Of a stretch of DNA of 64,000 nucleotides, positions 44,856-54,765 are shown one piece after another. The stretch comes from Planctomycetaceae bacterium (GTDB lineage Bacteria > Planctomycetota > Planctomycetia > Pirellulales > Thermoguttaceae). The notes beneath the pieces are model-generated. The model searched no databases. It was not told the DNA's origin and saw only the letters and a list, made by a program, of their open reading frames with translations. The stretch is from NCBI GenBank assembly GCA_012719125.1, contig JAAYAY010000061.1, positions 1-64,000 on the forward strand. The letters are read 5' to 3'. A program made the position numbers and the translations under genes. The stretch's first letter is position 1, and every line of letters starts with the position of its first letter.

Positions 44856-45923
44856 TCATGTTCGTGACGGCAGATTCTCGGCGAATTGCTCGACCGAATC
44901 GCAGCGGACTGCTGTGGCCGTCAGGCTCACGAGGCGGTCGGCATCGGAAATACGGCGGATGCCCTGACGGACGAATTCGGGGACCGTCTCGAATCGCGTC
45001 GAGAGGACATCGATAATCGAATCCTGCCGATCGGCGATACGGCCTTCCCACCGCCCCTTCTCGATACCCTTCTCGATACCCTTCTCAATGCCCTTCTCAA
45101 TGCCTTCTTCGCGGCCTTCTTCTTTCCACTTCTCGATCAACGTGCTCATCGTGTCTTCTCCTACCTTACCGAGCGGCTTGATTGCTGTCAGAAAATCCGC
45201 GTCGGACATCTTGCTTGCGCTCTGAAGAACATAACCCAGTATCGTGGTGAGCGTGTCACGTGTCTCCGGCCGGTCCATAACGGCGGCAAGCCGAGTCACC
45301 GCATCGCGCAGCGTCCCGCTGATCTCTTCGTTGAAGACCGACCTCATGACCGAAAGGACCGCGTGGAGCCGCGGATCCGATTGAGGCAGTTCCTCCGCGG
45401 AGACCTTCATCAAATCGATCAACAGGCATCGATAGTTCGGCACGAACGCACCCGTGCCACTCATCTTGACGACCAAGCCTCCAAGCTCGACCGGCGCTCG
45501 AAACTCCGTCCGGCCGTGGTGCAGCACAAGCGGCACAATCGGCGGCAGACGAAAACCGGCACGATAGTTGGCATTCTCCAACTCTCTTTGCCAAATCCGC
45601 ACCATGTATCGAAGCAACTGAAAGACAGTGAACTCGTCCGATTCACTCTTGTGCTCAACAAGGATGTAAATGTATGCGCGACACGAACCTTCCGGCGCTG
45701 AAGAATCCCTCAACGGGACCGTGTAGTTCAGATCGCTGTAAGACCGGCGAAGTTCCTCGTCCACATATGAGCCTTGTTCCAAAGCGATTCGTTCCAGGTC
45801 AACCTGCTCCAGGATCTCGGCCGGCAGGAAATACCGGAAGAACGACCTCGCAAGTGCGAGATCCTGGAAGCTCTTGGCCACGAACTCGTCGTGGTTGGCC
45901 TGCGTCTTGCCCGCGTCAGTCAT
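44856..45923 (-). CDS. Rpn-family PD-(D/E)XK nuclease (transposase_31/YhgA-like)
   Basis: 355 residues. It opens HDEFVAKSFQDLALARSFFRYFLP, then SYVDEELRRSYSDLNYTVPL and YIYILVEHKSESDEFTVFQLLRYM, which together carry the Asp and E-x-K residues of this recombination-promoting nuclease family. The C-terminal third has four tandem EKGI units encoded by a 12-bp DNA repeat (45055-45102), often variable in this family. Rpn proteins are linked to RecA-independent horizontal gene transfer. It stands alone with ~200-bp spacers on both sides. Confidence 0.85.
   Translation of the reverse strand: MTDAGKTQANHDEFVAKSFQDLALARSFFRYFLPAEILEQVDLERIALEQGSYVDEELRRSYSDLNYTVPLRDSSAPEGSCRAYIYILVEHKSESDEFTVFQLLRYMVRIWQRELENANYRAGFRLPPIVPLVLHHGRTEFRAPVELGGLVVKMSGTGAFVPNYRCLLIDLMKVSAEELPQSDPRLHAVLSVMRSVFNEEISGTLRDAVTRLAAVMDRPETRDTLTTILGYVLQSASKMSDADFLTAIKPLGKVGEDTMSTLIEKWKEEGREEGIEKGIEKGIEKGIEKGRWEGRIADRQDSIIDVLSTRFETVPEFVRQGIRRISDADRLVSLTATAVRCDSVEQFAENLPSRT
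45055..45102. repeat. Four tandem 12-bp units inside the Rpn gene
   Basis: CCCTTCTCGATA occurs twice, then CCCTTCTCAATG twice (plus strand), encoding EKGI repeats on the minus strand. Because the unit is 12 bp, copy-number changes keep the frame and only lengthen or shorten the linker. Confidence 0.85.
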
Positions 45924-46205
45924 ACTACCTGAACCTGGGGGTGCTACATCCTCCCCTCATTCTATTCCCCCGAGCTTGCGACAACAACACAACGCCCCCC
46001 ACGGAGAGTGGACCGCGCCTGCAATATCCTGATTCAGAGGCACACTCCTTCGGTACCGGCTTCGCCAGTCGCAGGTTGATCTCGGTCTGCGCTGTTCGTC
46101 GATGCAGAAGCCTCCCAGATGATACCCGTGCCCCTAGCGCATGTGGTGGGCGGGATCCTGAGCGCCGCATTCGGCTGGTCTGGAAAGCAGGATAGAACGG
46201 AGCGA

Positions 46206-47480
46206 CTACGCTCGACCGGGAATGATCTCCCCCGCGACCATCTCCTCAAACGTCTGCCGGCGGCGGATCAAGTCGGCCCGGCCGTCCTGCAGGAGGACTT
46301 CGGCCGCCATGGGCTTTGAGTTGTAGTTGCTGCCCATGACCGAGCCGTACGCGCCGGCACATTCGATCACCAGCAGATCGCCGACCGCCGCAACCGGGAG
46401 CGCCCGCCTGGCGACGAATCCACCTTCCTCCTGCGTGAAGATATCGCCCGACTCGCACAGCGGGCCGCCCACGACCACGTCGACCAACGGCCGGTGTACG
46501 TCACCGTCGGCCGGGGCAATCGAAATCGGGTGGTAGGCGCCGTAGAGGATCGGCCGGGCCAGGTTGTTGAAACCGGCGTCGACCAGATAGTACGTGTTGT
46601 CGGCCTGCTTCTTCACCGCCCGGATCTCGGCGATCAGATAACCGCTCTCGGCCGACAGGTAACGGCCCGGTTCGACCTCCAGCCGGATCTCGTGGCCGAA
46701 GCGGTCCTCGAGTCGATTGCGGGTCGAGTTCCAGAGTTCGAAAAACTTGCCGATATCGATGTGCGTGTCTTCTTCCCGGTAGGGTGTGGGCAGCCCGCCG
46801 CCCGTGCTGATGGTCTTCAGGCTGCGTCCCAGTTCGACGGCCGCCTTTTCCATGGCGTCGCAGACCTGCGACAGGTGTTCGAAATCCACCCCTGACCCGA
46901 TGTGCATGTGCAGGCCGGTGATGCTCAGCCCGTAATTGTCGGCGTTGACGAGACAGTCGTGGAGCTGTTCGTGCCAGATGCCGTGCTTCGACGAGTCGCC
47001 CCCCGTGTTCGTCTTCTGACTGTGCCCGTGGCCGAATCCCGGGTTGATCCGCAAGGTGATCTCCCGCCCCGGGGCACGGCTGCCGTACTGATCGATCATG
47101 TCGGGCGAGCCGCAGTTGACGTGGATATTCTTCTCAACGACCAGGTCGAGCGACTCGGCGTCAAAAATGTCGGCCGTATAGACGACCGGCGGCGGCGACC
47201 CGTGGGGCTCGTAACCGGCCGCCAACGCCCGGCGGACTTCATAGGCGCTGACTGCATCCACCAGGCCCCCGTGTCGCCGAATCAGGTCGACAATCGCCAG
47301 GTTGGAGCAGGCCTTCTGGGCAAAGCGAACCGAGTCGAACGCCTTGAGATCCGCAAGCCGCTCGAGAATCTTCGCAGCGTCGTAAACAAAGGTTGGCGTG
47401 CCGAACTGGCGGGCAAGGTCCATCACCGGAACCCCGGCGATTTCCGTACGGATAGGTGAGTGAGTCGTCATAACGGGCAT
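46206..47480 (-). CDS. lysA: Diaminopimelate decarboxylase
   Basis: 424 residues, a PLP enzyme of the alanine-racemase fold that makes lysine from meso-diaminopimelate. Landmarks: the PLP lysine in RFAQKACSNLAI, LHMHIGSGVD, the phosphate-binding STGGGLPTPY, VEPGRYLSAE, and GGPLCESGDIF with the substrate Cys, then CAGAYGSVMGSNYN. Length is normal. The start may be 47480 or the ATG three codons later (MTTHSP). No other lysine gene is adjacent. Confidence 0.93.
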   Translation of the reverse strand: MPVMTTHSPIRTEIAGVPVMDLARQFGTPTFVYDAAKILERLADLKAFDSVRFAQKACSNLAIVDLIRRHGGLVDAVSAYEVRRALAAGYEPHGSPPPVVYTADIFDAESLDLVVEKNIHVNCGSPDMIDQYGSRAPGREITLRINPGFGHGHSQKTNTGGDSSKHGIWHEQLHDCLVNADNYGLSITGLHMHIGSGVDFEHLSQVCDAMEKAAVELGRSLKTISTGGGLPTPYREEDTHIDIGKFFELWNSTRNRLEDRFGHEIRLEVEPGRYLSAESGYLIAEIRAVKKQADNTYYLVDAGFNNLARPILYGAYHPISIAPADGDVHRPLVDVVVGGPLCESGDIFTQEEGGFVARRALPVAAVGDLLVIECAGAYGSVMGSNYNSKPMAAEVLLQDGRADLIRRRQTFEEMVAGEIIPGRA

Positions 47481-47725
47481 GTGGTCTCAGGTCCTCTGAA
47501 AAGCGGATCGAACAGTTCAGGATACCCCATCCGATGGGATGCGAGAAGGGACAACACGGGGCTGGTGCAGGTTCGTCAGTTCCACGCGAACGGAGAACAG
47601 AATCGATTGACTCCCCCACCCTCCCACCGTACATTACACCCGTAGGTGGTGTGTCGCCACGCAGTTTCTGCCGGAACCGCCGCGACGATGATCCCATCGG
47701 ATTCCTCGCCCCCTTGGGCACCACT

Positions 47726-48409
47726 ATGGCAACCTCCGTCCTGATTCAAGGCAGCCTCGAAGTCCCTTTTCTCCGCTCCCTAGGCGAATTCCGCACCTGG
47801 GCTGCCTCGGAGGCCTATCCGCAACAGGCAAGGATCGATTTCATTGCCGGCCGGATCGAGGTGGATAGGTCGCCCGAAGATCTCTACTGCCATGGCATCT
47901 TGAAAACACGTCTGGTTATCGCTCTGGGACAGATCATTGATGCGGGAGACCTGGGCGAGTTGTTTTCCGACATAACGAGAATCTCCTCGCCGCAAGCCGA
48001 CCTTTCCGCCGAACCCGATCTGGTGTTCGTCTCCTACGATGCGTTGGAGTCGGGACGCGTGCGGCGGGTCCCAAAGGTGACGGGCGAGCCTCGGCGGTTC
48101 GTCGAGTTGGAGGGCGCCCCGGATCTGGTCGTCGAGATCGTCAGCGACGAATCCGTCGGCAAGGATACTCAACGCCTGCCGGCGGCATACTACCAGGCGG
48201 GAATTCCCGAATTCTGGTTGCTCGACGCCCGAAAGGACCACCTCGGCTTCCAGATCCACCAGCGCGCAGAAACGGGTTTTGAGCCGGTTGCCCCCGATGC
48301 AAACGGCTTCCAACACTCGGCCGTGTTCGATCGCTCGTTCAGACTATCCCGCCGCCAGGCCCGAGCCGGTGGATGGCAGTACGATCTTCAGCAGAAACCG
48401 GCGAACTGA
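47726..48409 (+). CDS. Uma2-family (DUF820) putative restriction-like endonuclease
   Basis: 227 residues from the ATG at 47726. The family core reads LSAEPDLVFVSYD, then ELEGAPDLVVEIVSDES and IPEFWLLDARKDHLGF, matching the PD and ExV/D positions of the PD-(D/E)XK fold. Uma2 proteins are abundant in planctomycetes and cyanobacteria; their in vivo role is unclear. The frame stays open upstream to 47534 but without protein-like sequence. It converges with the tricorn-like gene. Confidence 0.87.
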   Translation: MATSVLIQGSLEVPFLRSLGEFRTWAASEAYPQQARIDFIAGRIEVDRSPEDLYCHGILKTRLVIALGQIIDAGDLGELFSDITRISSPQADLSAEPDLVFVSYDALESGRVRRVPKVTGEPRRFVELEGAPDLVVEIVSDESVGKDTQRLPAAYYQAGIPEFWLLDARKDHLGFQIHQRAETGFEPVAPDANGFQHSAVFDRSFRLSRRQARAGGWQYDLQQKPAN

Positions 48410-48433
48410 TCGGCGGAACCGAATCCGCCAGCC

Positions 48434-51400
48434 TCATTTCTCCCGCTCGCTCGCCTTCTGCAACTTGGGCTGCGGACGCTCTTGCCACTTCTTCACCTCG
48501 GCCTGAAGAATCGCAACGGCCTTGTCCAACTGGCGGTCGATCCCCTGGGGCATCTCGCCGGGCCTCGGCCAGACGATCGCATGGGGCCTGGCACCGTTGA
48601 GTTCCATGTCCTGGCCCGTGTCGGCCACGAACCAGCCGCGGCCAGGCAGCCGAAGCGTGCCCAGATCCATAATCGACGTCGCCCCCGTGCTGACCACGGA
48701 GCCCGAAGTCGGAGTGCCCACCAGCTTGCCACGGCGGAGATACTTGATCGCGTGGGAGAAGATCTCGGCGTTGGAGAAGCTGTTCTGATTACAGAGCACG
48801 ACGATCGGCTTGCGCCAGGTGGCGTAGACCTGCCGGTCCTGCGGATAGCCGGGCGTGCCCCCGCGGGGCACCGTGATCGCGTGCACGGGCTGGGTCAGCG
48901 ACGTGAGCAGATGGTCCGTCGTGCTGCCGCCGCCGTTCTCCCGAACGTCGATCACCAATCCGTCCTTGCCGGCGCCCGCATCGTAAAGCTCGTGTTCGAA
49001 ACGATAGAAGCTGCCCATGTCCATGGCACGGATGTGCAAGTAGCCCAACTTCCCGTCCGACGCCTTGGCCACGGCCGCGCGATTCTGCTGGATCCACGTT
49101 TCGTAGAGGAGCGACCGGGCGGCGGCGTACGTGATAGGTCGAAGCGTTACGCGGCGATCCTCGCCCTTGGCATTGCGAACCGTCAGGCAAACGTCGCGAT
49201 CGAGTCGGCCGTTGACCAGTCCGGTCAGGTCCATGGTCGGATCGACCGTCCGGCCGTCGACGGCCATGACCACTTCACCGGCGGCAATCCGGCTCTTCGC
49301 CCGGTCGGCGGGGCTGCGTCCGATCACCTCGCGAACCTTCAGCCCCGGACCTTGATAATCCGATACAAAGCGCAAACCGAAGTGAGGCGTTACCTCCGTC
49401 CAGGCATTCTGCGACGAGGAATCGCTCGACGATCTCGGCGTGAATCCGAGATGCGATCCGTTTAGTTCGCCCAGCATCAGGTTGACGACTTCGCCGAGCC
49501 CGCTGCCGTCGACAGCCTCGCTCGCCGCTTCGGAGTACTTGCGGCGGATCTCGTCCCAGTTGCGATGGTTCAAGTTTCCGTCATAGTAGCGATCCCGCAT
49601 CGTCCGCCAGCAGAGATCAAAGGCTGCCTGGAATCGCGCCGGCAGGTCGACCGTCTGATAGGCCGCGAAGCTGAAGGTCGCCGTCTTGCCGTCGGCGCCC
49701 AGGCTGCCGGGCACGCCGTCGACTCGCCACAGAATCTGGCTGCCCCGGGCGATCCAGCGGGCGTCGTAGCCCGTCTTCGTGCTCAGCAGCTTCGGAGAAA
49801 GCTCGTCCGGCGGAGAGATCGTGTAGGTCCCTTCCTGGCCGTTGATCTTGGCAGTGAAAGCCAGCTTCTTCGAATCGTAGGACCAGAACAGGCGACTCTC
49901 AGAAGCGTCGCTGATCGACACCCGGCGGATCCGATCGTGAATCCCCTCGAAGTCAATCTGCACGTCCGGCAACTTCTTCTCCGAACTCGTCGTCGCCGGC
50001 TTGGCCTGGTCCTTCTTCTCCTCTGGCTTCTCTTCCTCCTTGGTCGGCTCTTTGCCGTCTTCCTTCGTTGCGTCCGGTTTCTCACCCTCCGGTTTCTCTG
50101 CCGGCGGTTTGGCGGCAACCGGTGGGGCAGCCGGCTTGCTGCGAACCTTCGCGATCTTCTCGATCGCCTCGCGAATCTTTCGGTCGCGAGAAGTCGTCTC
50201 GTCTTCCGCCTTTGTCAGGTAGACCAGGAATATGTCGACCTCGATCCCATATCGGCGGCCGGTAAAGGCGATCGCCTTGCCGTCGGGCGACCAGACCGGA
50301 TCGGAGTCGTCGTCGGGATGCCGCGACAGGTTGAACGGCTCGCGCGAGCCGTCGATCGGCCAGATCCATACGTCGCGATTGAATTGATCGTCCGAGAGGG
50401 CATAGACGAGCCATTTGCCGTCAGGGGACCAGTCATAATCGGGGCGGCTCCACGACTGGAACAGACGGCGCTCGTTCTTGCCGTCGGTCCCGATCAGCCA
50501 GAGATCGCCGGCCCCACGGACAAACGCAACCTCCTTGCCGGTCGGGCTGATACACAGGTCCTCTTCAACCTCCGCGTCGTTGGTCAGCCGCGTCAGTTTG
50601 AACTGGTCGTTCTGCCACCAATACCTGGCGCCGTTGGCTCGCTCGGCCTTCCACAGATCGCTCTGGCCTTCCTTGTCGCTGACGAACAGGATCGACTTGC
50701 CGTCGGGCGTGAAGACGGGATCGCGCTCTTCTTCGGACGTGCTGGTCACCTGCCGCGGTTCCCGCAACTCGGTGTCCATCACCCAGAGGTCGCCGCCGGA
50801 AATCATGGCGATCTCCAGCCCGTCGTCGCTGAAAGCGACCTTCTCGGCCTTGTCGAGCCGCCGCCGCTGAGTCTTTTCGGCGACCGCGTCGGCACGGACC
50901 GTGATACTCAGCCGCTTCGGGCCTTCCTCACCTTCGGGATTCAATCGATAGAGATCAAACAGATGGCGGAAAACGATCGTCCCGTCGAGGCTGGCGACGC
51001 AGGGCATGAGGACCGAATCATCCTCGAAATGGGTGAGCTGCTTCTCTTTGCCGCCGCCAAGTTCGCGGTACCAGAGGTTGAACGCGCCGCTCTGCCCGCC
51101 CACGTAGTAGAAGCCCTTTCCATCGGACGCCCACAACGGGTACCGTGCCCCCGTCGGCTCGTCGACAAGCTTCTTGAACTTCTTCGTGTCGATCTCGCAG
51201 AGCCAGACCTGGCTGACCTGGCTGCCGCGGTAGCCCTTCCGCCACCAGGCGGTTCCTTCGCGAGTGAAAAGCAGGCGTTTGCCGTCGGGCGAAAGAGAAC
51301 CGCTCCGCCCGTAGTCGTCGAACAGGAGTTGCTCGCCCGATCGCTTTTCCGCGTCGATACGGAAGAACCGTTCCTGGTGCTTCCAGAAGTGATCCCGGTC

Positions 51401-51802
51401 GGCGTTGATCAGCAGCGACTTGCCGTCCGGGTACCACTGCTCCACCTGGCAACCTTCGCTGTGAAAGGTGAGTTGCTTCGGCTCTCCGCCCGTCGTCGGA
51501 ACCACATAGGCGTGCCGGGCGCCGTTGCGGTCGCTGTTGAAGGCGATCAGCTTGCCGTCGGGAGAAAAGGCGGGACTCGTGTCGCGTCCCTCGTGCATCG
51601 TCAAGGGTCTGGCAGTTCCGCCCCCCGAACCGACGATCCAGATGTCGCCCCGCCACGAAAAGGCCAGTTTGGTGCCGTCGGGCGAGAGAGTGGGCGACGA
51701 CGCCAAACGAACCGACTCCTGAGCGGATAGATCGCTCGCACAAGCGGCCAAGGAAAGACAGAGTACAAGAGCCGTGACATTCCCGGTGGCTGCACGCATC
51801 AT
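48434..51802 (-). CDS. Tricorn-like protease (beta-propellers, PDZ, S41 peptidase)
   Basis: 1122 residues with a signal peptide (VTALVLCLSLAACASDLSA). Two propeller regions follow, with repeated SPDGKLIAFNSDR, TPDGKSILFVSD and WSPDGKWLVYAL blades (about 35-600), interrupted by a Lys/Glu/Pro-rich segment near 585-640. A core helical domain has LNGSHLGFTP with the catalytic His. The PDZ domain is near IGRSPADRAKSRIAAGEVVMAVDG. The S41 C-terminal domain has VIDVRENGGGSTTDHL, the nucleophile in NSFSNAEIFSHAIK and the Glu in QDMELNGARPHAIVWP. It would degrade peptides outside the cytoplasm. Confidence 0.9.
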   Translation of the reverse strand: MMRAATGNVTALVLCLSLAACASDLSAQESVRLASSPTLSPDGTKLAFSWRGDIWIVGSGGGTARPLTMHEGRDTSPAFSPDGKLIAFNSDRNGARHAYVVPTTGGEPKQLTFHSEGCQVEQWYPDGKSLLINADRDHFWKHQERFFRIDAEKRSGEQLLFDDYGRSGSLSPDGKRLLFTREGTAWWRKGYRGSQVSQVWLCEIDTKKFKKLVDEPTGARYPLWASDGKGFYYVGGQSGAFNLWYRELGGGKEKQLTHFEDDSVLMPCVASLDGTIVFRHLFDLYRLNPEGEEGPKRLSITVRADAVAEKTQRRRLDKAEKVAFSDDGLEIAMISGGDLWVMDTELREPRQVTSTSEEERDPVFTPDGKSILFVSDKEGQSDLWKAERANGARYWWQNDQFKLTRLTNDAEVEEDLCISPTGKEVAFVRGAGDLWLIGTDGKNERRLFQSWSRPDYDWSPDGKWLVYALSDDQFNRDVWIWPIDGSREPFNLSRHPDDDSDPVWSPDGKAIAFTGRRYGIEVDIFLVYLTKAEDETTSRDRKIREAIEKIAKVRSKPAAPPVAAKPPAEKPEGEKPDATKEDGKEPTKEEEKPEEKKDQAKPATTSSEKKLPDVQIDFEGIHDRIRRVSISDASESRLFWSYDSKKLAFTAKINGQEGTYTISPPDELSPKLLSTKTGYDARWIARGSQILWRVDGVPGSLGADGKTATFSFAAYQTVDLPARFQAAFDLCWRTMRDRYYDGNLNHRNWDEIRRKYSEAASEAVDGSGLGEVVNLMLGELNGSHLGFTPRSSSDSSSQNAWTEVTPHFGLRFVSDYQGPGLKVREVIGRSPADRAKSRIAAGEVVMAVDGRTVDPTMDLTGLVNGRLDRDVCLTVRNAKGEDRRVTLRPITYAAARSLLYETWIQQNRAAVAKASDGKLGYLHIRAMDMGSFYRFEHELYDAGAGKDGLVIDVRENGGGSTTDHLLTSLTQPVHAITVPRGGTPGYPQDRQVYATWRKPIVVLCNQNSFSNAEIFSHAIKYLRRGKLVGTPTSGSVVSTGATSIMDLGTLRLPGRGWFVADTGQDMELNGARPHAIVWPRPGEMPQGIDRQLDKAVAILQAEVKKWQERPQPKLQKASEREK

Positions 51803-51898
51803 GTTGCCTCGTCAGGGAAGGATGTAGGTGGGCCATTCGCCGTTCCTACTATCCTAGTTGGCCTGACGAGCCGCCGCAAAGCCGGCGATCGCAGCCGC

Positions 51899-52666
51899 TC
51901 AGACTTCCAGAACGGCCGACGCCTCGTAGCGGCTGGCCAGATGGATGGACAGGCGATCACCGAGAATCTCGCGGTGGGTTGCCAGGGCCCGCTCGGGCGT
52001 GTTGTTTTCCTGGGAAAGGTGGCCCAGGCACAGCCAGCGCAGCCGCCCGTTGGTCGATACGGAGACCAGCGTGGCCGCCTCTTCGTTGGAGAGATGCCCG
52101 CCGGGACCGCGGATCCGCCGCTTCAGATGGGCCGGATACCAGCCGGAGGCCAGCATCCGCGGATCGTAGTTGCTCTCCAGCAGGACGGCATCGAGCGAGC
52201 CCAACAGCTCCGGCAGCCCCCGGAAGATGTGGCCCAGATCCGTGAGGATTCCCAGTCGCCGCCGGCCGTCGTCGACGACGAACGCCACCCCGTCGACCCC
52301 GTCGTGGGGTGTGCGGATCGTCTCGACCGTCACATGCCCGAACTGCAACGACGAGCCGGCCGCAAAGTGCTCGATCCTGTCGAGCGTGCCCAGCGAGGCC
52401 CCCGTCCCCGCCTGCAGCAGCGTTCTGGGGGTCACGTGGACGGGCAGTCCGAACTTGCGATGAAAGACGCCCAGCGACCGGCTGTGGTCGGAGTGGTCGT
52501 GCGAGATCAGGACGGCCTGAACCTGGCGGATATCCCGCCCGTGCCGGGCCAGCCGCAACTCGGCCTGCTTGCCGCTGATCCCGGCGTCGAACAGCAGACG
52601 CACCTCTCCCGACTCCACGTAGACGCAGTTTCCGTTACTGCCGGATTGGAGGGAGATCAGACGCAT
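51899..52666 (-). CDS. MBL-fold metallohydrolase (YycJ/WalJ-like)
   Basis: 255 residues from the ATG at 52666 (MRLISLQSGSNGNCVYVESG), which is the usual family start; the longer frame to 52729 adds an unrelated 21 residues. The dizinc motif is ISHDHSDHSRSLG. Later ligands are TPHDG and the Asp in GILTDLGH; the distal His is in LGHLSQENNTPERA. Members include exonuclease-like YycJ/WalJ. The nuclease role is inferred from the family. Confidence 0.88.
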   Translation of the reverse strand: MRLISLQSGSNGNCVYVESGEVRLLFDAGISGKQAELRLARHGRDIRQVQAVLISHDHSDHSRSLGVFHRKFGLPVHVTPRTLLQAGTGASLGTLDRIEHFAAGSSLQFGHVTVETIRTPHDGVDGVAFVVDDGRRRLGILTDLGHIFRGLPELLGSLDAVLLESNYDPRMLASGWYPAHLKRRIRGPGGHLSNEEAATLVSVSTNGRLRWLCLGHLSQENNTPERALATHREILGDRLSIHLASRYEASAVLEV

Positions 52667-52786
52667 GATTCGCCCAGGAAGACGGGGTACACGGCAATTG
52701 TACGGGATTGGCAGCCATTCGCGACGCACCCAGTCAAACCCCTGTGACCGAGCTTTCGGTCCTGTGTCACGAATCGGAACATGCCA

Positions 52787-53314
52787 CTAATCCCGAGGGT
52801 GTTGAATCATCACTAAACGTATCGTTTCGTCGCCCGAGTGGGAAGGGGCGGAATCCGGCCATGGATGGAATGCATAATTGTCTGAAGGCCTATCCATTTC
52901 GGCGGCTTCGGTCAATTCAAGATTGATGGCAGCGAGCTCACATTCGATTTCCCGGAGAACCTCTTCCACCAAATGGTAGCTCTCGTACTCCCATTCCATC
53001 TGCTGCCACTCTTCCTGGACAAGCTTGCGATCGGCGATGAGCTCCTCGGCTGCTGCTCGGATACGTGGATTCTCGTGGTGCAAGAACGTGTCGAATTGTC
53101 GGCGGCGTTTCCGAAAGACGCGTCCGTCATAGTTGACGCATCGTTCCATGTCGCGCAAGGCCTGTCGGTACTCCAACTCCTCGCCGCCCAGTTGCGCGCA
53201 ATCGCGACACAGATGCCGTTGATGGCCCTTGCCGGAGAATTGCTCATTGGGCCGGGTTCGTCCACAGCACCAGCAGAAGTGGCCTCGGCGTTTTTTGTGC
53301 TTCTTACGGGGCAT
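52787..53314 (-). CDS. Small zinc-finger protein of unknown function
   Basis: 175 residues. A basic start (MPRKKHKKRRGHFCWCCGR) leads into CWCC..CRDC, one treble-clef-like zinc site within the first 40 residues. After it come about 110 residues of charged helix (RVFRKRRRQFDTFLHH, EEWQQMEWEYESYHLVEEVL) that may be coiled coil, and an acidic/aromatic tail. It starts eight bases after the stop of 53323-54585, so the two form an operon. No family recognised. Confidence 0.6.
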   Translation of the reverse strand: MPRKKHKKRRGHFCWCCGRTRPNEQFSGKGHQRHLCRDCAQLGGEELEYRQALRDMERCVNYDGRVFRKRRRQFDTFLHHENPRIRAAAEELIADRKLVQEEWQQMEWEYESYHLVEEVLREIECELAAINLELTEAAEMDRPSDNYAFHPWPDSAPSHSGDETIRLVMIQHPRD

Positions 53315-53322
53315 CGTCTTGT

Positions 53323-54585
53323 CTAACCCGTGGTTGTCATGGAAGAGGGCAGGTACGCTTCAAGAAAGCGGCACTTGTCCCAATCCTTCGCCATTGCCTT
53401 CTTGAGCTTCTTCCACAAGACATAGCAGACGTCGTGGGCGGTGTCGCACGTCCGTTTGTCGACCAAGTCGTGGGCGTGCAGGAAGTCGTAGAAGTGCCGC
53501 ATGGCTACCACGGCAGCCGGCGCGTGGAACGGTTTGAGTGAGAACATATTGAGACTGCGCGCGAGAGCCGGCTCGAAATCCTTCTGTTTGAGCCCGAGGA
53601 GCAAGACGCCCGGTCGGCATCCCAGGCGGTCGATCGTCTCCGCCTGGATCAGACGAAGTTCATCGGCCACGACGGGGGCAAAGCCTCGTGCCTGCACCAG
53701 CCAACGCGCGTAGGCGAAGAGCAATAGATAGACCTGGCTTCCCGCCTCCTCTTTGTCGAGCGTGAGCAGTTCTTCACGAATCCAGGCCTTCTCGGAGATT
53801 CCAGCAAGAAGAGTGATGCTGTTCCGCTGGATCTTGCGGTTGGCTTCTGTGTCGTTTACCCCAAGGGCAAGCGACTTCTGATAAGCGATTTCAATTGCCT
53901 CTTCGGTTGCGCCCGCTTCCAAGCACGCTTGAACGGGGGCGTGCATCGCCCATTCCACCAGTTCGTTGACCGCCGAATACGTCAAGTCCGACTTGTGGAA
54001 CGAGGGGGCCGCGGCGTCGATCAACATCTGGGCTGCATTCCCTCGGCCGGCCAATCGAATCATCGACAACAGCGGGAAGAAGGGGTCGGAAACATCTTCC
54101 ATTCGCCCGGCAAGATACTCGGTCGCTCGATCAACGTCCTCCATGCGATTCTCTGCAATGTAGTGAGACACGAGCGACTGAGTATTCCAGTCAAGGGCGA
54201 TCTCGAAGACGGCGGGGTGCTCGTCGCGCAATTGCTCCAGAAAGGCAACGTAGTCACTTTCGGGAAGCTTGGATTCCAATTCCATGATCGCTTCGGGAAA
54301 TAGCGATTCGAACCCGTCGTCGTCTGGTGAGACGGTTGCCAGTTTCTCGCGAACCATTTGCAGACGCCCGTGGCCGTCCGCGTCAGAATACTCGTCCCAC
54401 CACCTGTCGATGGGAGACAACGTCTCCGGATCGGGCTTGGATCTGGGAGTGAGCCGTGGCAGTTCCGGGATGTGCGGAGATGGCGGAAACGACGGTTGCG
54501 ATCGGGCTTGGGATTTCGCCTTGCGCTGCTTGCGATCGCGCTGTTTCTTCTGCTTGCGGGTTTGCTTCCTGCTGGGGGGCGACAT
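53323..54585 (-). CDS. Predicted alpha-solenoid protein with basic N-terminus
   Basis: 420 residues. The first ~30 are almost all Lys/Arg/Gln/Ser (RKQTRKQKKQRDRKQRKAK), probably disordered and nucleic-acid- or ribosome-binding. The rest is helical with repeat-like units (LESKLPESDYVAFLEQLRDEH, MEDVDRATEYLAGRMEDVS, AGATEEAIEIAYQKSLALG), suggesting a TPR/HEAT-type solenoid. No catalytic motif is seen. It is followed closely by the zinc-finger gene (52787-53314). Function unknown. Confidence 0.6.
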   Translation of the reverse strand: MSPPSRKQTRKQKKQRDRKQRKAKSQARSQPSFPPSPHIPELPRLTPRSKPDPETLSPIDRWWDEYSDADGHGRLQMVREKLATVSPDDDGFESLFPEAIMELESKLPESDYVAFLEQLRDEHPAVFEIALDWNTQSLVSHYIAENRMEDVDRATEYLAGRMEDVSDPFFPLLSMIRLAGRGNAAQMLIDAAAPSFHKSDLTYSAVNELVEWAMHAPVQACLEAGATEEAIEIAYQKSLALGVNDTEANRKIQRNSITLLAGISEKAWIREELLTLDKEEAGSQVYLLLFAYARWLVQARGFAPVVADELRLIQAETIDRLGCRPGVLLLGLKQKDFEPALARSLNMFSLKPFHAPAAVVAMRHFYDFLHAHDLVDKRTCDTAHDVCYVLWKKLKKAMAKDWDKCRFLEAYLPSSMTTTG

Positions 54586-54765
54586 CGATCTGAGCCTCCA
54601 ATCTGTGTCGAATGGGTCTCTCCGCGACCGTCATTGAAGCAGAACGAGAGGCATTTCGTCAATCGCGATGACCTGCCCAAGTCGGCTGCAGCCGGTAGAA
54701 TTGGGGGGAGAATCGCGATTTTCGCCCAACACCTTTCAGTGCCGCCCGTTGAGCGTCCATGACTT

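Noticed and set aside
49565-51730. 721-codon open frame on the plus strand
   Set aside because: Antisense to the tricorn-like protease; composition is a mirror of the propeller repeats.
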